Below, piece after piece: positions 44,027 to 54,657 of a stretch of DNA of 64,000 bases (position 1 is the stretch's first letter; the number at the start of each line of letters is the position of its first letter). The notes under the pieces are model-generated. The model did not search any database. It was not told the origin of the DNA and saw only the letters and a list, made by a program, of their open reading frames with translations. This stretch comes from an uncultured bacterium (GTDB lineage: Bacteria; Myxococcota_A; Bradymonadia; Bradymonadales; Bradymonadaceae). The translations under genes were made by a program, and so were the position numbers. The stretch spans positions 248,001 to 312,000 of the forward strand of contig CALJNB010000005.1 in the NCBI GenBank assembly GCA_937981985.1, in the 5' to 3' direction.

Positions 44027-45703
44027 TCAGTCCCAAGCCTTAACTTTGTCAGTCTTTTTGATAGGCGCCCAGTCCGGAGATTTTTTCTTAGTTTTCTTCT
44101 CGACCTTTTTAGGCTCTTTTTTCTTAGGAGGCTTCCTCGATTTTTTCTTCGACTTTTTCTTTTTCTCTTTTCTCTTGGGCTCTGCTTTCACTTCAGTCAT
44201 CGCGACAAAGATTTCGTCACTCGATGACGGAGAAATAACAAGCTCCTTATCCTCGTGTCCTTTTGCTTTAACTTTAAAAGTTGTTGGCTTGTCTACAGAA
44301 ACTTCGAGTGGAAGATCGCCAAGGGGTTCGTCCGCGTCACTGAATACCTCCGCGAATTTCGGTCCCCTCAGATAGACCCTTTTGCTCTTCTCTTCGGTCC
44401 CAAGTTTTATCTCCTCGGCAACGTTCTCAACGACGACTTCTTTTTCGATTTCGGGCGTGACTTCTTCGGCGGGATCACCGGTAAGAAGAACAACACCTAT
44501 GATAAGCAAAAGAGCACCAGCGATTGCGGCAGCTATTAATATTGCGGTTTTGTTTTCGGCGAACTTAGAAGGAACGTGAGATGTGGCGTCGCTTTGATAG
44601 TCTGAATTTTTGACTGCTGCAGATTCAGCGGTTGGTAGAGGTCGTCGATCCACCAGCGCCGGAATCTCTTCTAGATCATCGGGAGATAGCGGAATCGGTT
44701 GATTTGGGGTGTCTTGAGTAGGAATTGGGCCCGAATTAGAAATGGGTCCGGATTGAGAGATGGACGCGGCCTTAACGCCACTTTTGGCTGATTTTTTCCA
44801 ACCTTTTTGACTCAGCGGTGTTTTGGCGCAAGTTCCAACGTCGTCTAAGGCTTTAATCATTTCCAACGCCGTTTGGTAGCGTTCTTCAGGATCTTTGGAG
44901 ACAGCTTTCATGAAAACACGACCGATCGGATCATTCTGAACGAAGTCGGGAGTTTCAATCGGGTCGCTGGAAATCTGCTTATTTAGGATTTCCCACTTTC
45001 CGGATTTCGCGAAAACCGATTGGCCCGATAACATTTCAATTCCAATAAGGCCGAGTGCGTAGATATCGGTAGTTGCGCCAATATTCTTTGAACTAATTTG
45101 CTCTGGCGACATGTAACTAATTGTACCTATGAGTACGCCGGCGTTGGTCAATTCCTCTTCGCCGTCTTCGGTGTCGAGAAGTTTTGCGATTCCAAAATCG
45201 AGCACTTTTACGAAATCAACTTCTCCGTGCATCTCAGCAAGCATAATATTGGCGGGCTTGAGATCGCGATGAACGATGCGAGAGGCGTGAGCTTCGGATA
45301 GGCTTTTTAGGATTTGTCGCGTTATATGTCTAACCCTAGATGGTGGAAGCGGCCCATCGTTTTTGATAACGTGCTTTAGAGTTGGTCCTTTGACGGACTC
45401 CATTGCGTAGTACAGAAAGCCCGCTTTACTTGTATTGAAATCATATATTTGGATGGTATTTGGGTGCGAAAGGTTGCGGATGGCCATAACCTCACGTTTG
45501 AAACGTTGAACCATCTCTTTCATATTCACGGATTGAGAGAGCAGGATCTTCAATGCAACTTCTCGATCCATGGAGATCTGGCGCGCTAAATACACGGCCC
45601 CGAAACCACCACGCCCCAAAAGCCCCATAAGTTCATAACGTCCATCGACATGCGTCCCAATAGCGGGAAGGCCTGGTTGGAGCTTGACGTTTTTTTTAGT
45701 CAT
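44027..45703 (-). CDS. Serine/threonine protein kinase with TM segment and Lys-rich C-terminus
   Basis: YELMGLLGRGGFGAVYLARQISMDREVALKIL; IVHRDLKPANIML; DFGIAKLL; TM IAAAIAGALLLIIGVVLL; K-rich tail. Confidence 0.93.
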   Translation of the reverse strand: MTKKNVKLQPGLPAIGTHVDGRYELMGLLGRGGFGAVYLARQISMDREVALKILLSQSVNMKEMVQRFKREVMAIRNLSHPNTIQIYDFNTSKAGFLYYAMESVKGPTLKHVIKNDGPLPPSRVRHITRQILKSLSEAHASRIVHRDLKPANIMLAEMHGEVDFVKVLDFGIAKLLDTEDGEEELTNAGVLIGTISYMSPEQISSKNIGATTDIYALGLIGIEMLSGQSVFAKSGKWEILNKQISSDPIETPDFVQNDPIGRVFMKAVSKDPEERYQTALEMIKALDDVGTCAKTPLSQKGWKKSAKSGVKAASISQSGPISNSGPIPTQDTPNQPIPLSPDDLEEIPALVDRRPLPTAESAAVKNSDYQSDATSHVPSKFAENKTAILIAAAIAGALLLIIGVVLLTGDPAEEVTPEIEKEVVVENVAEEIKLGTEEKSKRVYLRGPKFAEVFSDADEPLGDLPLEVSVDKPTTFKVKAKGHEDKELVISPSSSDEIFVAMTEVKAEPKRKEKKKKSKKKSRKPPKKKEPKKVEKKTKKKSPDWAPIKKTDKVKAWD

Positions 45704-45793
45704 AAATCACAGTTAAGACAGTGAAGAACTTGCCGCATATGTGGCGGTGAAGTATAGATGGTACAACTAATTTCGGTTTCGAGCAAAATCAAA

Positions 45794-46789
45794 ATGGAAT
45801 CATCTATGTTAAATCAATTCAGAATTATAACATTTGCTATAGTTGTGGGTGTTTGTTGCGGGTTTTCGACGCAACTTTTTGCCCAATCTGAGGGGTTTCA
45901 AGATTATTTAGACGCGGCAAAGACCGCTTACGATAAGGAGGACTATGAAGAAGCCATTCGGAACCTTCTCCTTGCCAATAGCGTCGAAAACAACGCTAGG
46001 TTACTTTTTAATATCGCAAAATCTTACCAAAAGCTTGAATATTGCGACAAAGCGATTGTGTATTTCATGGCCTTCCGTCGTGAGCCGACAGCAGGGGCTG
46101 AACTTCGAGCTCAAGCTCTCGCAGAAATAAAAAAAAGTCGTTCTTGTCAAAACGTAAAGCCATTGGCTGGAAGATTTTTTATTAAATCCGATCCGATCGG
46201 AGCGCGTGTGTCGATCGATGGCGGTTACGTAGGGGTTACGCCGCTCGAAGTGGCGGGTTATAAGTCTGGCTCTCATAATATTACCTTCACTTTGGACGGC
46301 TACAATCAAAGCTCACGTACTGTAGAGACCTTACCAGGTAACGATCTCCTCATTACGGAAAAGCTTGTTTCATCATCTTCAGGTGGTGTTCAAGATGACG
46401 TTGAACCCGAGCAGGGCGACGTGGAGGGGGAAGAAAGCGCAAGCGTTGTTCCGATGATTATCGCGGGCGGGTTAACGGCGGTGGGTGTGGGTGTCCTCAG
46501 CTACGGAATTTATACTGATGTCGTTACGATCGTCGATCTTAAGGATGAAAGAAGTAAACTCGATCTAAATACCGCTGATGGTGTCGAGAAGTCCGGGACT
46601 CTTACTGAAGATATCGATGGCGCAATTACGACCTCGCTCGTTAGTTATATTATCGGTGGAACGCTCTTGGCTGGTGGGGTGGGTTATTTCGCGTATAGCC
46701 AATTTTTCGACACGGACGAAAATACTGTCGTGATTTCGCCGGTTGTTAATCAAGAAGGATACGGACTAAGTTTTTCGAGCACGTTCTAA
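45794..46789 (+). CDS. TPR and PEGA-domain secreted/membrane protein
   Basis: Signal peptide; AKTAYDKEDYEEAIRNLLLANSVENNARLLFNIAKSYQKL; GRFFIKSDPIGARVSIDGGYVGVTPLEVAGYKSGSHNITFTLDGY. Confidence 0.85.
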   Translation: MESSMLNQFRIITFAIVVGVCCGFSTQLFAQSEGFQDYLDAAKTAYDKEDYEEAIRNLLLANSVENNARLLFNIAKSYQKLEYCDKAIVYFMAFRREPTAGAELRAQALAEIKKSRSCQNVKPLAGRFFIKSDPIGARVSIDGGYVGVTPLEVAGYKSGSHNITFTLDGYNQSSRTVETLPGNDLLITEKLVSSSSGGVQDDVEPEQGDVEGEESASVVPMIIAGGLTAVGVGVLSYGIYTDVVTIVDLKDERSKLDLNTADGVEKSGTLTEDIDGAITTSLVSYIIGGTLLAGGVGYFAYSQFFDTDENTVVISPVVNQEGYGLSFSSTF

Positions 46790-48840
46790 TGCCCGCTGAC
46801 GATTTCAAAGCCGGCGATATCATCTCGGAACGTTATAAACTCGTTCGAGAGATCGGTCGTGGCGGGTTTGGTATTGTTTTCAAAGCAATACAGTTAGGTA
46901 TGGAGCGTGATGTTGCTCTCAAGATTTTACACGTAAATGGTACTTTCGACCCCAACGCACGTGAACGTTTCAAACGAGAGGCTTTGGTCGTCCGAAATCT
47001 AAATCACCCCAATACGATCCGACAATACGAATTTGGTGAAACTGAAAACGGATCCCTTTTCCTCGTCCTCGAATATCTTCAAGGTCTCAATCTCGTCGAA
47101 ATGATTCGAAGAGATGGTGCGTTGGGAGACGTTCGGACTAAAGCTTTTGCCAGCGGAATTCTCAAGTCGTTGTCTGAGGCACACGCGCAAGGAATCATCC
47201 ATCGAGATCTCAAGCCTGGCAACATCATGCTTTGTGATATTTATGGAGAGACCGATTATCCGAAAGTTCTTGATTTTGGGATAGCAAAAGTCATGTTTGG
47301 AGATTCTCCTGACTTAACGGGTGCTGGTATTGCTCTGGGTTCTCCGAGATATATGGCGCCTGAAATATTGAATGGAGAAACCCCGACGCCTGCAGCTGAC
47401 GTCTACTCGATAGCGATTTCCTTTGCAGAGTCGATTATTGGCCAGCCATTATTTGAAAGTAAGGGTTCTTTGGACGCAGCAAAAATTCAACTCGATCCCG
47501 CCCCTTTGCCGATTCCCGATATTCTAAAAGAGTCGTCCTTGTGGCCTTGGCTATCACTTGGGTTAACCAAAGATATCTCTCGTCGGTATAAAAATGCCGA
47601 AGAAATGTTGAATTTTTTGGATGCCGATATCAAAACTCTGGCAGCAAGAGGAGCCGATTTTTTAGCCGATGTCGATACTCGAATTTTGCCGCTGGCGGGT
47701 TTTGAAACAAGTGAAGCTGACGACGTGACAGGAGCCTTGGAACTTGCGGCACTAGAGAATATCCCTGGGGCGGTAATAGAAATTACACCCGACGATTTCG
47801 AGACCGATGTCTTTCCGGATATCGCCCGGCAAGCGCGCATCGCTAGTGAGGCTTCAAGTCTGTCCGAAGCATCCAATCTTCCCGATTTGGCCGAAGATGA
47901 TGAGATGAACATTGGCCGAAGTGTTGAAGTTGACATTGAATTAATGGATGGGGATGTCTTGATGTTGGACGAGCCAGAAACCGTCCCTGCAATCAATGGC
48001 AACTTTGATTCGAATACCGAAATCATTCCCGGCGCCCTGCTCACGGAAGAACGTACTACCGCTATTTCAGTGGGCCTTCTTTCGTCTGAAGGGAGCCGGA
48101 CCGAGATTCCAGAAACTCCAACGTCAGTATTCGAACCGGTGAAAGCAAATGTCGTCCCGAATGAAGTACCAAAGAGTCGCTCGACCCAACCTCACGATCA
48201 GGATCGAATACAGCTCAGCCGTGAACAAGTGCTTTTAGCGACGGGTTCGGAACCGGAAAAGTCTTCATTTAAACCTCAAAATCCGTTGGCGAAAAGATCT
48301 AGTGATATATTTCGAACCGCGGCTCTAAAAAAGGCTGAACTCTCTCAAAAAACAACAACCCCGGTAGAAGCTCCCGTCACAGAAAAGGTCTCTTCAAACG
48401 TTGTTATTATCGTCGGTATTGTGACGGTAGGCATCATCATTCTTTGCGTCTTGGGTATGTTATTTTCTCACTTTTCGTCGCGCGAAGAGACGCAACATTC
48501 TGATATGGGCGGTAAGGTGGAACGCGCAGAGAAAGAGCGAGCGGTTGATGATAAAGTTCCTGTGGCAAAGCCACTTACTTTTGAGGTAACCAGTGTGCCT
48601 ATAGGCGCGACTCTCTTTTTAGATGGGTATCGATCTGGTGAGACGCCGTATACCTTTTCAGTGGAAGTTAGGGATCTACCCGTTTCAATTCTCTTGATGA
48701 AAGAAGGTTTTGAAAGCGTCGAAATGGACCTTAATGGCGAATCAACAACGATCGAAACCGTACTCGTTCCAACCCCAAAAAAATCCATAAAGAAACCGAA
48801 AAAAAAGAGAAAAGTCCCTGGCGTACCCATTATTCAATAG
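46789..48840 (+). CDS. Serine/threonine protein kinase with TM and PEGA domain
   Basis: YKLVREIGRGGFGIVFKAIQLGMERDVALKIL; IIHRDLKPGNIML; FEVTSVPIGATLFLDGYRSGETPYTFSVEVRDLPVSILLMKEGFESV. Confidence 0.93.
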   Translation: MPADDFKAGDIISERYKLVREIGRGGFGIVFKAIQLGMERDVALKILHVNGTFDPNARERFKREALVVRNLNHPNTIRQYEFGETENGSLFLVLEYLQGLNLVEMIRRDGALGDVRTKAFASGILKSLSEAHAQGIIHRDLKPGNIMLCDIYGETDYPKVLDFGIAKVMFGDSPDLTGAGIALGSPRYMAPEILNGETPTPAADVYSIAISFAESIIGQPLFESKGSLDAAKIQLDPAPLPIPDILKESSLWPWLSLGLTKDISRRYKNAEEMLNFLDADIKTLAARGADFLADVDTRILPLAGFETSEADDVTGALELAALENIPGAVIEITPDDFETDVFPDIARQARIASEASSLSEASNLPDLAEDDEMNIGRSVEVDIELMDGDVLMLDEPETVPAINGNFDSNTEIIPGALLTEERTTAISVGLLSSEGSRTEIPETPTSVFEPVKANVVPNEVPKSRSTQPHDQDRIQLSREQVLLATGSEPEKSSFKPQNPLAKRSSDIFRTAALKKAELSQKTTTPVEAPVTEKVSSNVVIIVGIVTVGIIILCVLGMLFSHFSSREETQHSDMGGKVERAEKERAVDDKVPVAKPLTFEVTSVPIGATLFLDGYRSGETPYTFSVEVRDLPVSILLMKEGFESVEMDLNGESTTIETVLVPTPKKSIKKPKKKRKVPGVPIIQ

Positions 48841-48878
48841 GTAGAGGCACCGCCTACGTCGCTAACCCTGGACCCAAA

Positions 48879-50564
48879 ATGAGCGAAAAATTACTTGATC
48901 GATTGAACGAAGAAAGAACGGTCGTTTTACCCCCAGGAGAGCCGGCCGACCAAATTGAGCGTATTTTAGACCGTCCTGATGCTGATGCCTATATTGCAGC
49001 CATCGATCCACCTGTTCTGCATCATCTCATTAAAACTGCGGGGTGGGCTGAAGCGACGGATCTCATTCCTTTCGTCACGACTTATCAGATCCAAGTTTGC
49101 GTTGATTTGGATTGTTGGTCCAAAGAGTCGTTTGATACCGAAGCCTTGTCGCCATGGCTCGCCGCATTGATAACAACGACCACAGATGCACAATTTGCTT
49201 CGACGTGTCGCGAGCTTGATCCCGAAATACTGGCCATGTTTTTTAAGGAAAATTTAAAGGTCGGAGAAATGAGTGACGAGGGCGAAGTTCCTGAAGCTTT
49301 CTATCATATGGAGGTTGAAACGAGTCCCGATGGGGTCTATGGTTTAGTCTATCCTGACGACGATGCGACCGCAGATCTCCTTCGGAACATCATTAAGCAT
49401 CTTTATCATAGCGATCGTGTCTTAGCTTGGACCTTGCTTGAAGCATGTCGTTGGGAACTCATGTCACCGATGGAGCACGAAGCCTTACGATGGAGAAATA
49501 GTCGCCTCGAAGAATATGGATATGTGAGTCGAGATGAGGCGTTCCAAATTTATCATGTCCTTCCACCGCTTTGGCTTCGTAAAAGTTTGGAAGATGGCAG
49601 TTATGATCCCAAAATTGAAACGCGAATACGACCTGACAATTTGCCAATCGTACCTTCGTTAGACGAAGAAAATGAATTCTTTTTCTTCCGTGCAATGGAA
49701 AAAGTCGACGACGCGGAAATTCGTAGCCGACTGACTGTTGAATTCGTTACTTTACAAAATCGCGCAGCAATTGCTGAGGGAATAAATCCAGGGGATGCGC
49801 AATCAGCAAGTACCACAGTGAGGCGCACTGCTGGATATCTCAGTTTGGGGCTATCATTTATAAGTCGTGATGATCTCCTAAAAGCAGCAAAAATGTTGGA
49901 GGCCGTAAAGCTTATTGATGTTTTTAGAGCCGGCTTTACAGCTGTTTCGACGATTTCCAAAAATGCTGCGAAACTGCGTTATCGCCCAAGTTTGACCCTT
50001 ATCGACGGCGAACACTATTCTTTGCTTAAGCAAAGTAATGCATTGCTGTTGACCCATCTCAATCATGCGCGTCCAGAATATTTTGAAAACGAAAAACTGG
50101 ACGTTTTTCGGGAGCAATCTCAACTCGACGGCGCCGCATTGAGAGTGGCATCGATAGCCTTGAAGCAAATCGTTGTTTTTAATGCGTTTGAGTTATCACC
50201 CCAAAAATTAAGTAAAATTGCATATGATAAAAATAATATCAGTACACCCGATGTTGTTACTTTCGATTTTATTTTAAGAACCGCGTTGGCGCAATCGCTT
50301 ACGAAGGGAAGCGATTTCTTTGCTCCGCTCTCATCATCCCAGATAAAAAGCTTACCTTCGATAATTCGTTCCAAACCCTGGGGACAAGACCCGGTCGGTT
50401 TCTTTGAATCCATTAACGGAGCTATAGTTACGATCGTGCCTGCTGCAATGATTCGCCTTGTGGGTTCTTGGTTTCAGCAGTGTTTAGAAAGTTTAGAAGA
50501 TGAGTTTTCCGAAATCGTGTCAGTTGACGATGCGAAAGTATTCGCAACAGTCGTTCTGGTCTAA
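48879..50564 (+). CDS. DUF6178-like hypothetical protein
   Basis: LDRLNEERTVVLPPGEPADQIERILDRPDADAYIAAIDPPVLHHLIKTAGWAEATDLIPFVTTYQIQVCVDLDCW. Confidence 0.7.
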   Translation: MSEKLLDRLNEERTVVLPPGEPADQIERILDRPDADAYIAAIDPPVLHHLIKTAGWAEATDLIPFVTTYQIQVCVDLDCWSKESFDTEALSPWLAALITTTTDAQFASTCRELDPEILAMFFKENLKVGEMSDEGEVPEAFYHMEVETSPDGVYGLVYPDDDATADLLRNIIKHLYHSDRVLAWTLLEACRWELMSPMEHEALRWRNSRLEEYGYVSRDEAFQIYHVLPPLWLRKSLEDGSYDPKIETRIRPDNLPIVPSLDEENEFFFFRAMEKVDDAEIRSRLTVEFVTLQNRAAIAEGINPGDAQSASTTVRRTAGYLSLGLSFISRDDLLKAAKMLEAVKLIDVFRAGFTAVSTISKNAAKLRYRPSLTLIDGEHYSLLKQSNALLLTHLNHARPEYFENEKLDVFREQSQLDGAALRVASIALKQIVVFNAFELSPQKLSKIAYDKNNISTPDVVTFDFILRTALAQSLTKGSDFFAPLSSSQIKSLPSIIRSKPWGQDPVGFFESINGAIVTIVPAAMIRLVGSWFQQCLESLEDEFSEIVSVDDAKVFATVVLV

Positions 50565-50569
50565 CTTAA

Positions 50570-51388
50570 CTAACTCAATGCCTCTTTGGAGAAATCAATT
50601 CCGATCGGGCAGTGATCGGAGCCTAAAACCTCAGGTAGAATATAAGCGTCGCTTACTAATTTATCGGCGGCCGGAGATGCTAAGATATAGTCGATTCGCC
50701 ACCCTACGTTACGTTCGCGACAGCCCGATCTTTGGCTCCACCAGCTATAATGATCGGGTTCAGAACACCGGTCCCGAAATGTATCAGCATAGCCACTATC
50801 CAGGAATGCTTGGAAGCTATCTCGTTCGATTTGTAAAAATCCGCTTGAATTTTTATTACCTTTGGGACGCGCAATATCAATCTCTTCATGGGCAGTGTTG
50901 AAGTCTCCAACCACAAAAATAGCGTCGCCATCGTCATGCAGCGGTTTGAGTCGCTTTAGAACTTCTTCGTAAAACTCCAGTTTGTAGGGAATGCGACTAA
51001 GATCTCTATTCTTTCCAGACCCGTTCGGAAAGTAACCATTTGCAACCCAAACCTTTCCATGACGTGTAAGGACAAAACGTGCTTCTCGATCAAATTTTTC
51101 GATGCCCATCCCTATGTGAATTTCATCAGGTGCAGTTTTAAAAAAGGTGCCGACACCAGAGTATCCCTTTTTTTCAGCTTCGGCTAAAACGCTGGTATAC
51201 GTCTCTGTTTTGAGAAGACTTTCATCAATTTGATGTGCATGTACGCGCGTCTCTTGCAACGCAAAGATGTTTGCGCCGCTATTTTTAAGTGTTTCAGAGA
51301 ACCCTTTTTTATAGGTTGCACGTAATCCGTTTACATTCCACGAGAGTAAACGGGCGGTATTTCGTTTTAAGGGTCGAATTCGGGTCAT
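50570..51388 (-). CDS. xthA: Exodeoxyribonuclease III
   Basis: LLSWNVNGLRATYKKGF; IFALQETRV; VVGDFNTAHEEIDIARPKGN; GWRIDYILAS; LGSDHCPIGI. Confidence 0.93.
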   Translation of the reverse strand: MTRIRPLKRNTARLLSWNVNGLRATYKKGFSETLKNSGANIFALQETRVHAHQIDESLLKTETYTSVLAEAEKKGYSGVGTFFKTAPDEIHIGMGIEKFDREARFVLTRHGKVWVANGYFPNGSGKNRDLSRIPYKLEFYEEVLKRLKPLHDDGDAIFVVGDFNTAHEEIDIARPKGNKNSSGFLQIERDSFQAFLDSGYADTFRDRCSEPDHYSWWSQRSGCRERNVGWRIDYILASPAADKLVSDAYILPEVLGSDHCPIGIDFSKEALS

Positions 51389-51458
51389 CTTTTCATCATC
51401 TAAAGTTGCCTGGCTTTGTAAATTAGCATCCTGTATTGAGCAACCCGAACTTTATGTT

Positions 51459-52073
51459 ATGTATAGCGCCCTGACATTGTTATTTGGAGCAGTATTGAGA
51501 TCTCGTCTAAAACCTATCGCGCTAATTGGGTTAAAATCCACGGGTTGGAACTTAGTTGTCGAAGAACCCATTCCTGAAAAATGCGTCATTGCAGCCGCGC
51601 CTCATACCTCGAACTGGGATGGGCCTCTTGCTGTCGCTACAGGCCTTGCGCTAAATTTAGATATCAACTGGCTTGGCAAACATACTCTATTTAAGGGGCG
51701 CTGGGGCGGAGTTATGGAGTATTTTGGAGGGATTGCGATAGACCGAAGTCAATCTGGGAATTACGTAGAAACGCTCGCTGAGGAATTCGAAAAACGTGAT
51801 GGCTTGCGTTTGGTAATTGCGCCGGAAGGGACACGATCATTCACGAAATATTGGAAATCGGGTTTTTATCATATTGCTAAAGCGGCTGACGTTCCGATTG
51901 TTCCTGCGTTTTTAGATTATAAAGACAAAGAAGGCGGATTCGGAAAGGCCATCTATCCGATCGGAACCCTTCAAGAGGTTCTTGCTCAATTACGAGAATT
52001 TTATGACACCAAACAGGGTTATAACCCAGCTTGGTTCGGTCCAGTTATTTCTAGAGCGGAAGCGCAGGTATAG
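51459..52073 (+). CDS. 1-acyl-sn-glycerol-3-phosphate acyltransferase-like protein
   Basis: AAPHTSNWDGPLA (HxxxxD-like), WLGKHTLFKG, GGIAIDRS, VIAPEGTRS. Confidence 0.9.
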   Translation: MYSALTLLFGAVLRSRLKPIALIGLKSTGWNLVVEEPIPEKCVIAAAPHTSNWDGPLAVATGLALNLDINWLGKHTLFKGRWGGVMEYFGGIAIDRSQSGNYVETLAEEFEKRDGLRLVIAPEGTRSFTKYWKSGFYHIAKAADVPIVPAFLDYKDKEGGFGKAIYPIGTLQEVLAQLREFYDTKQGYNPAWFGPVISRAEAQV

Positions 52074-52139
52074 TTTCTCTTGCCGCATATTCGTAAATAC
52101 ATTACAAAAAGGGCAACAAACGTTCAGTTGTGACCTGTT

Positions 52140-54542
52140 GTGAAACAATACGCTTTAAAATCGAAAACCATCGTTCAATCCCATTTGTTGGACGGTTTGA
52201 ACGAACAACAACGTGTTGCCGCGGATCACGAAACGGGGCCTTTGCTCATTTTAGCGGGGGCAGGATCAGGTAAGACAAGGGTGATGACCCATCGCATTGC
52301 CCATATGATTTTAAATAAAGGGGTTGCGCCAGAATCGATCTTAGCACTGACTTTTACGAATAAAGCCGCCGGCGAGATGCGTGAACGTGTTGAAGACCTC
52401 TTAGCCTCTTCTAATTTGGGTTCTCATCCTACGGTTTCAACCTTTCATAGTCTTTGTGCGAAGCTACTACGCCGCGAGGCCAAACATCTGGGACTTGCGT
52501 CTAATTTTATCATCTACGATGACAAAGATCAGATGGCCTTCATTAAACGGATGCTAAAAGACGAGAATACGAAGGTTGATGTGGTCGAAGCGCGTCAGAA
52601 ACGGTCCTTTATTGAACGGCAGAAAAACGCAGCATTAACTCCTCAACAAACTCACGAATTAGCCTTTGATCAAGAGGCGGAAGATAATGCATTTTTTTAC
52701 GAGTCCTATCAGAAGAAGCTGCGCGAATCGAATTGTCTAGATTTTGGAGATCTTATTCTCGCGTTGATTGAAATTTTCAGAAATCAACCCGAAGTAGTAA
52801 AGAAGTACAGTACTTTATGGCAATTCATCATGGTCGATGAATTCCAAGATACCAATCCCGCACAAATGGAATTACTAAACCACTTGATCTCGACACACAA
52901 GAATTTGGCCGTTGTGGGTGATGATGATCAAGCGATCTACCGTTGGCGAGGCGCTACGGTTCGAAATATTCTAGACTTTGAAGAGCAACATTGCGATGTT
53001 TCGGTTGTAAAATTGGAACAAAATTATCGTTCGACGCAAACGATTTTGGATGCTGCTCACAATATCATCCAATATAATACGGATAGAAAAGATAAGAAAC
53101 TTTGGACTGCATTTGATCGTGGTGAGCCGATTACACTTTATACGTCCAACGACGATCGCGATGAGGCGATTTACGTCGTGAATACTGTCGAGGAGATCGT
53201 TAACGCGTCGAAAACGAGCTACAATGATATCGCTATCTTCTACCGTACTAACGCTCAGGCTCGTGCATTTGAAGAACAAATGCGCTTTTTAGATGTGCCT
53301 TATCAGATTGTCGGGGGAACTAGTTTTTATGCTCGAGAAGAGATCAAAGATATTTTGGCCTATCTAAAAATCGCGTTGAATCCGAAGAACGAAGTCGATT
53401 TTTTTAGGGTCCTCAATAAGCCGACACGCGGGATTGGTAAGAAGTCTGAGGATACGTTGAGAGTCGCAGCAGCGCTCCATCCGGAAGGTATTTGGGGCGC
53501 TATGGCGTCTCTTTACGATGATGCTTCCGCTGCGCATGAAGATCTTTTTTCGTTTACGAAACGCGCGAAAAAAAACATCTTAACTTTTTTCGAGATTGTT
53601 CAAACTCTACGTGAGATGCTTCGAGATGGTGCGTCGTTAGGTTCGGTAGTTACCCAACTTGTCGATCAAATTGATTACATTGCCTACGTTAATAAATCCG
53701 ATCCCGAGCGAGCAGAAGACAAAATTCGTAACGTCGAAGAGTTGATTAACGGGATGGATGCCTTTGAGGAAGAACAAGAAGATACTCCAGATGCGATGCT
53801 TCGGCTTCAGCTGTTTTTAGAGAAATCAGCATTACTGGCAAGTACCGTTAGCTTGGATCATTCAGCCGGCGCCGTTACTTTAATGACCGTCCACTCAGCA
53901 AAAGGATTAGAGTTCAACACGGTATTTTGCGTCGGTATGGAAGATGAAGTTTTTCCGAGCTCCCGGTCCGAAGGCGACCCCGATGCGATTGCCGAAGAGC
54001 GTCGACTCGCTTATGTGGCACTCACGCGTGCAAAGGAAAAGCTATATATTACCAACGCTCGGCGACGAAGAATCCGTGGGCAGTATTTTGAGACCAGTTT
54101 AAGTCGTTTTGTTTTAGACATTGAAGAAGAGTACGTAGAAAAGGATCCGAAGAGCGTTTACCGCCCGCAGCGAGCCGCTTCGATAAAGCGCAATCCTACC
54201 CAATCTCGTCCTTTTGGTTATGGGGTGGATCCTGAAGAATGGGCACTGGATCAATCTCCAGATATGTACAAGAATTCGCTATCAAAACCACCTTCGATTC
54301 CTGATTACGACGAGCTCTCTCAAGTCGCTGAGTACGACGACGAGCTTGTCTACGAAGTGGAGGATTTTTGTGCACCCGTGAACGACGACGTATTAATAGG
54401 CAAAGTGGTTAGCCATTCTCGTTTTGGGATAGGTGAGGTTTTATCGGTTAGCGGAACTGGCGACCGCGCAGTTCTCACGATTAAGTTTCCAATGGAAGTT
54501 GATGACACCGAAATCATCCGTAAATGGGTTAAAGTCCTTTAA
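52140..54542 (+). CDS. UvrD/PcrA/Rep-family ATP-dependent DNA helicase
   Basis: LNEQQRVAADHETGPLLILAGAGSGKTRVMTHRIAHMI; VDEFQDTNPAQ; VGDDDQAIYRWRGA; LMTVHSAKGLEFNTVFCVGMEDEVFPS; GTG start. Confidence 0.97.
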   Translation: MKQYALKSKTIVQSHLLDGLNEQQRVAADHETGPLLILAGAGSGKTRVMTHRIAHMILNKGVAPESILALTFTNKAAGEMRERVEDLLASSNLGSHPTVSTFHSLCAKLLRREAKHLGLASNFIIYDDKDQMAFIKRMLKDENTKVDVVEARQKRSFIERQKNAALTPQQTHELAFDQEAEDNAFFYESYQKKLRESNCLDFGDLILALIEIFRNQPEVVKKYSTLWQFIMVDEFQDTNPAQMELLNHLISTHKNLAVVGDDDQAIYRWRGATVRNILDFEEQHCDVSVVKLEQNYRSTQTILDAAHNIIQYNTDRKDKKLWTAFDRGEPITLYTSNDDRDEAIYVVNTVEEIVNASKTSYNDIAIFYRTNAQARAFEEQMRFLDVPYQIVGGTSFYAREEIKDILAYLKIALNPKNEVDFFRVLNKPTRGIGKKSEDTLRVAAALHPEGIWGAMASLYDDASAAHEDLFSFTKRAKKNILTFFEIVQTLREMLRDGASLGSVVTQLVDQIDYIAYVNKSDPERAEDKIRNVEELINGMDAFEEEQEDTPDAMLRLQLFLEKSALLASTVSLDHSAGAVTLMTVHSAKGLEFNTVFCVGMEDEVFPSSRSEGDPDAIAEERRLAYVALTRAKEKLYITNARRRRIRGQYFETSLSRFVLDIEEEYVEKDPKSVYRPQRAASIKRNPTQSRPFGYGVDPEEWALDQSPDMYKNSLSKPPSIPDYDELSQVAEYDDELVYEVEDFCAPVNDDVLIGKVVSHSRFGIGEVLSVSGTGDRAVLTIKFPMEVDDTEIIRKWVKVL

Positions 54543-54657
54543 AACAACGTCTGAAACGAAAAAATGCAAGACCTTTTCAAATTCGTGCCTAACCTTGTTC
54601 AGAACCTTAAAAAATGTTTATAAGGGTAAGCACTAAAAACCGACTCAAGAGACAAGT

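Noticed and set aside
44021-44539. Phe-rich plus-strand ORFs opposite the kinase C-terminus
   Set aside because: Antisense of the Lys-rich tail (AAG/AAA to CTT/TTT); composition artefact.
45731-52100. Shared 12-mer CTTGCCGCATAT upstream of the genes at 45794 and 52140
   Set aside because: Matches of this length are expected by chance many times in 64 kb; flanks do not align.
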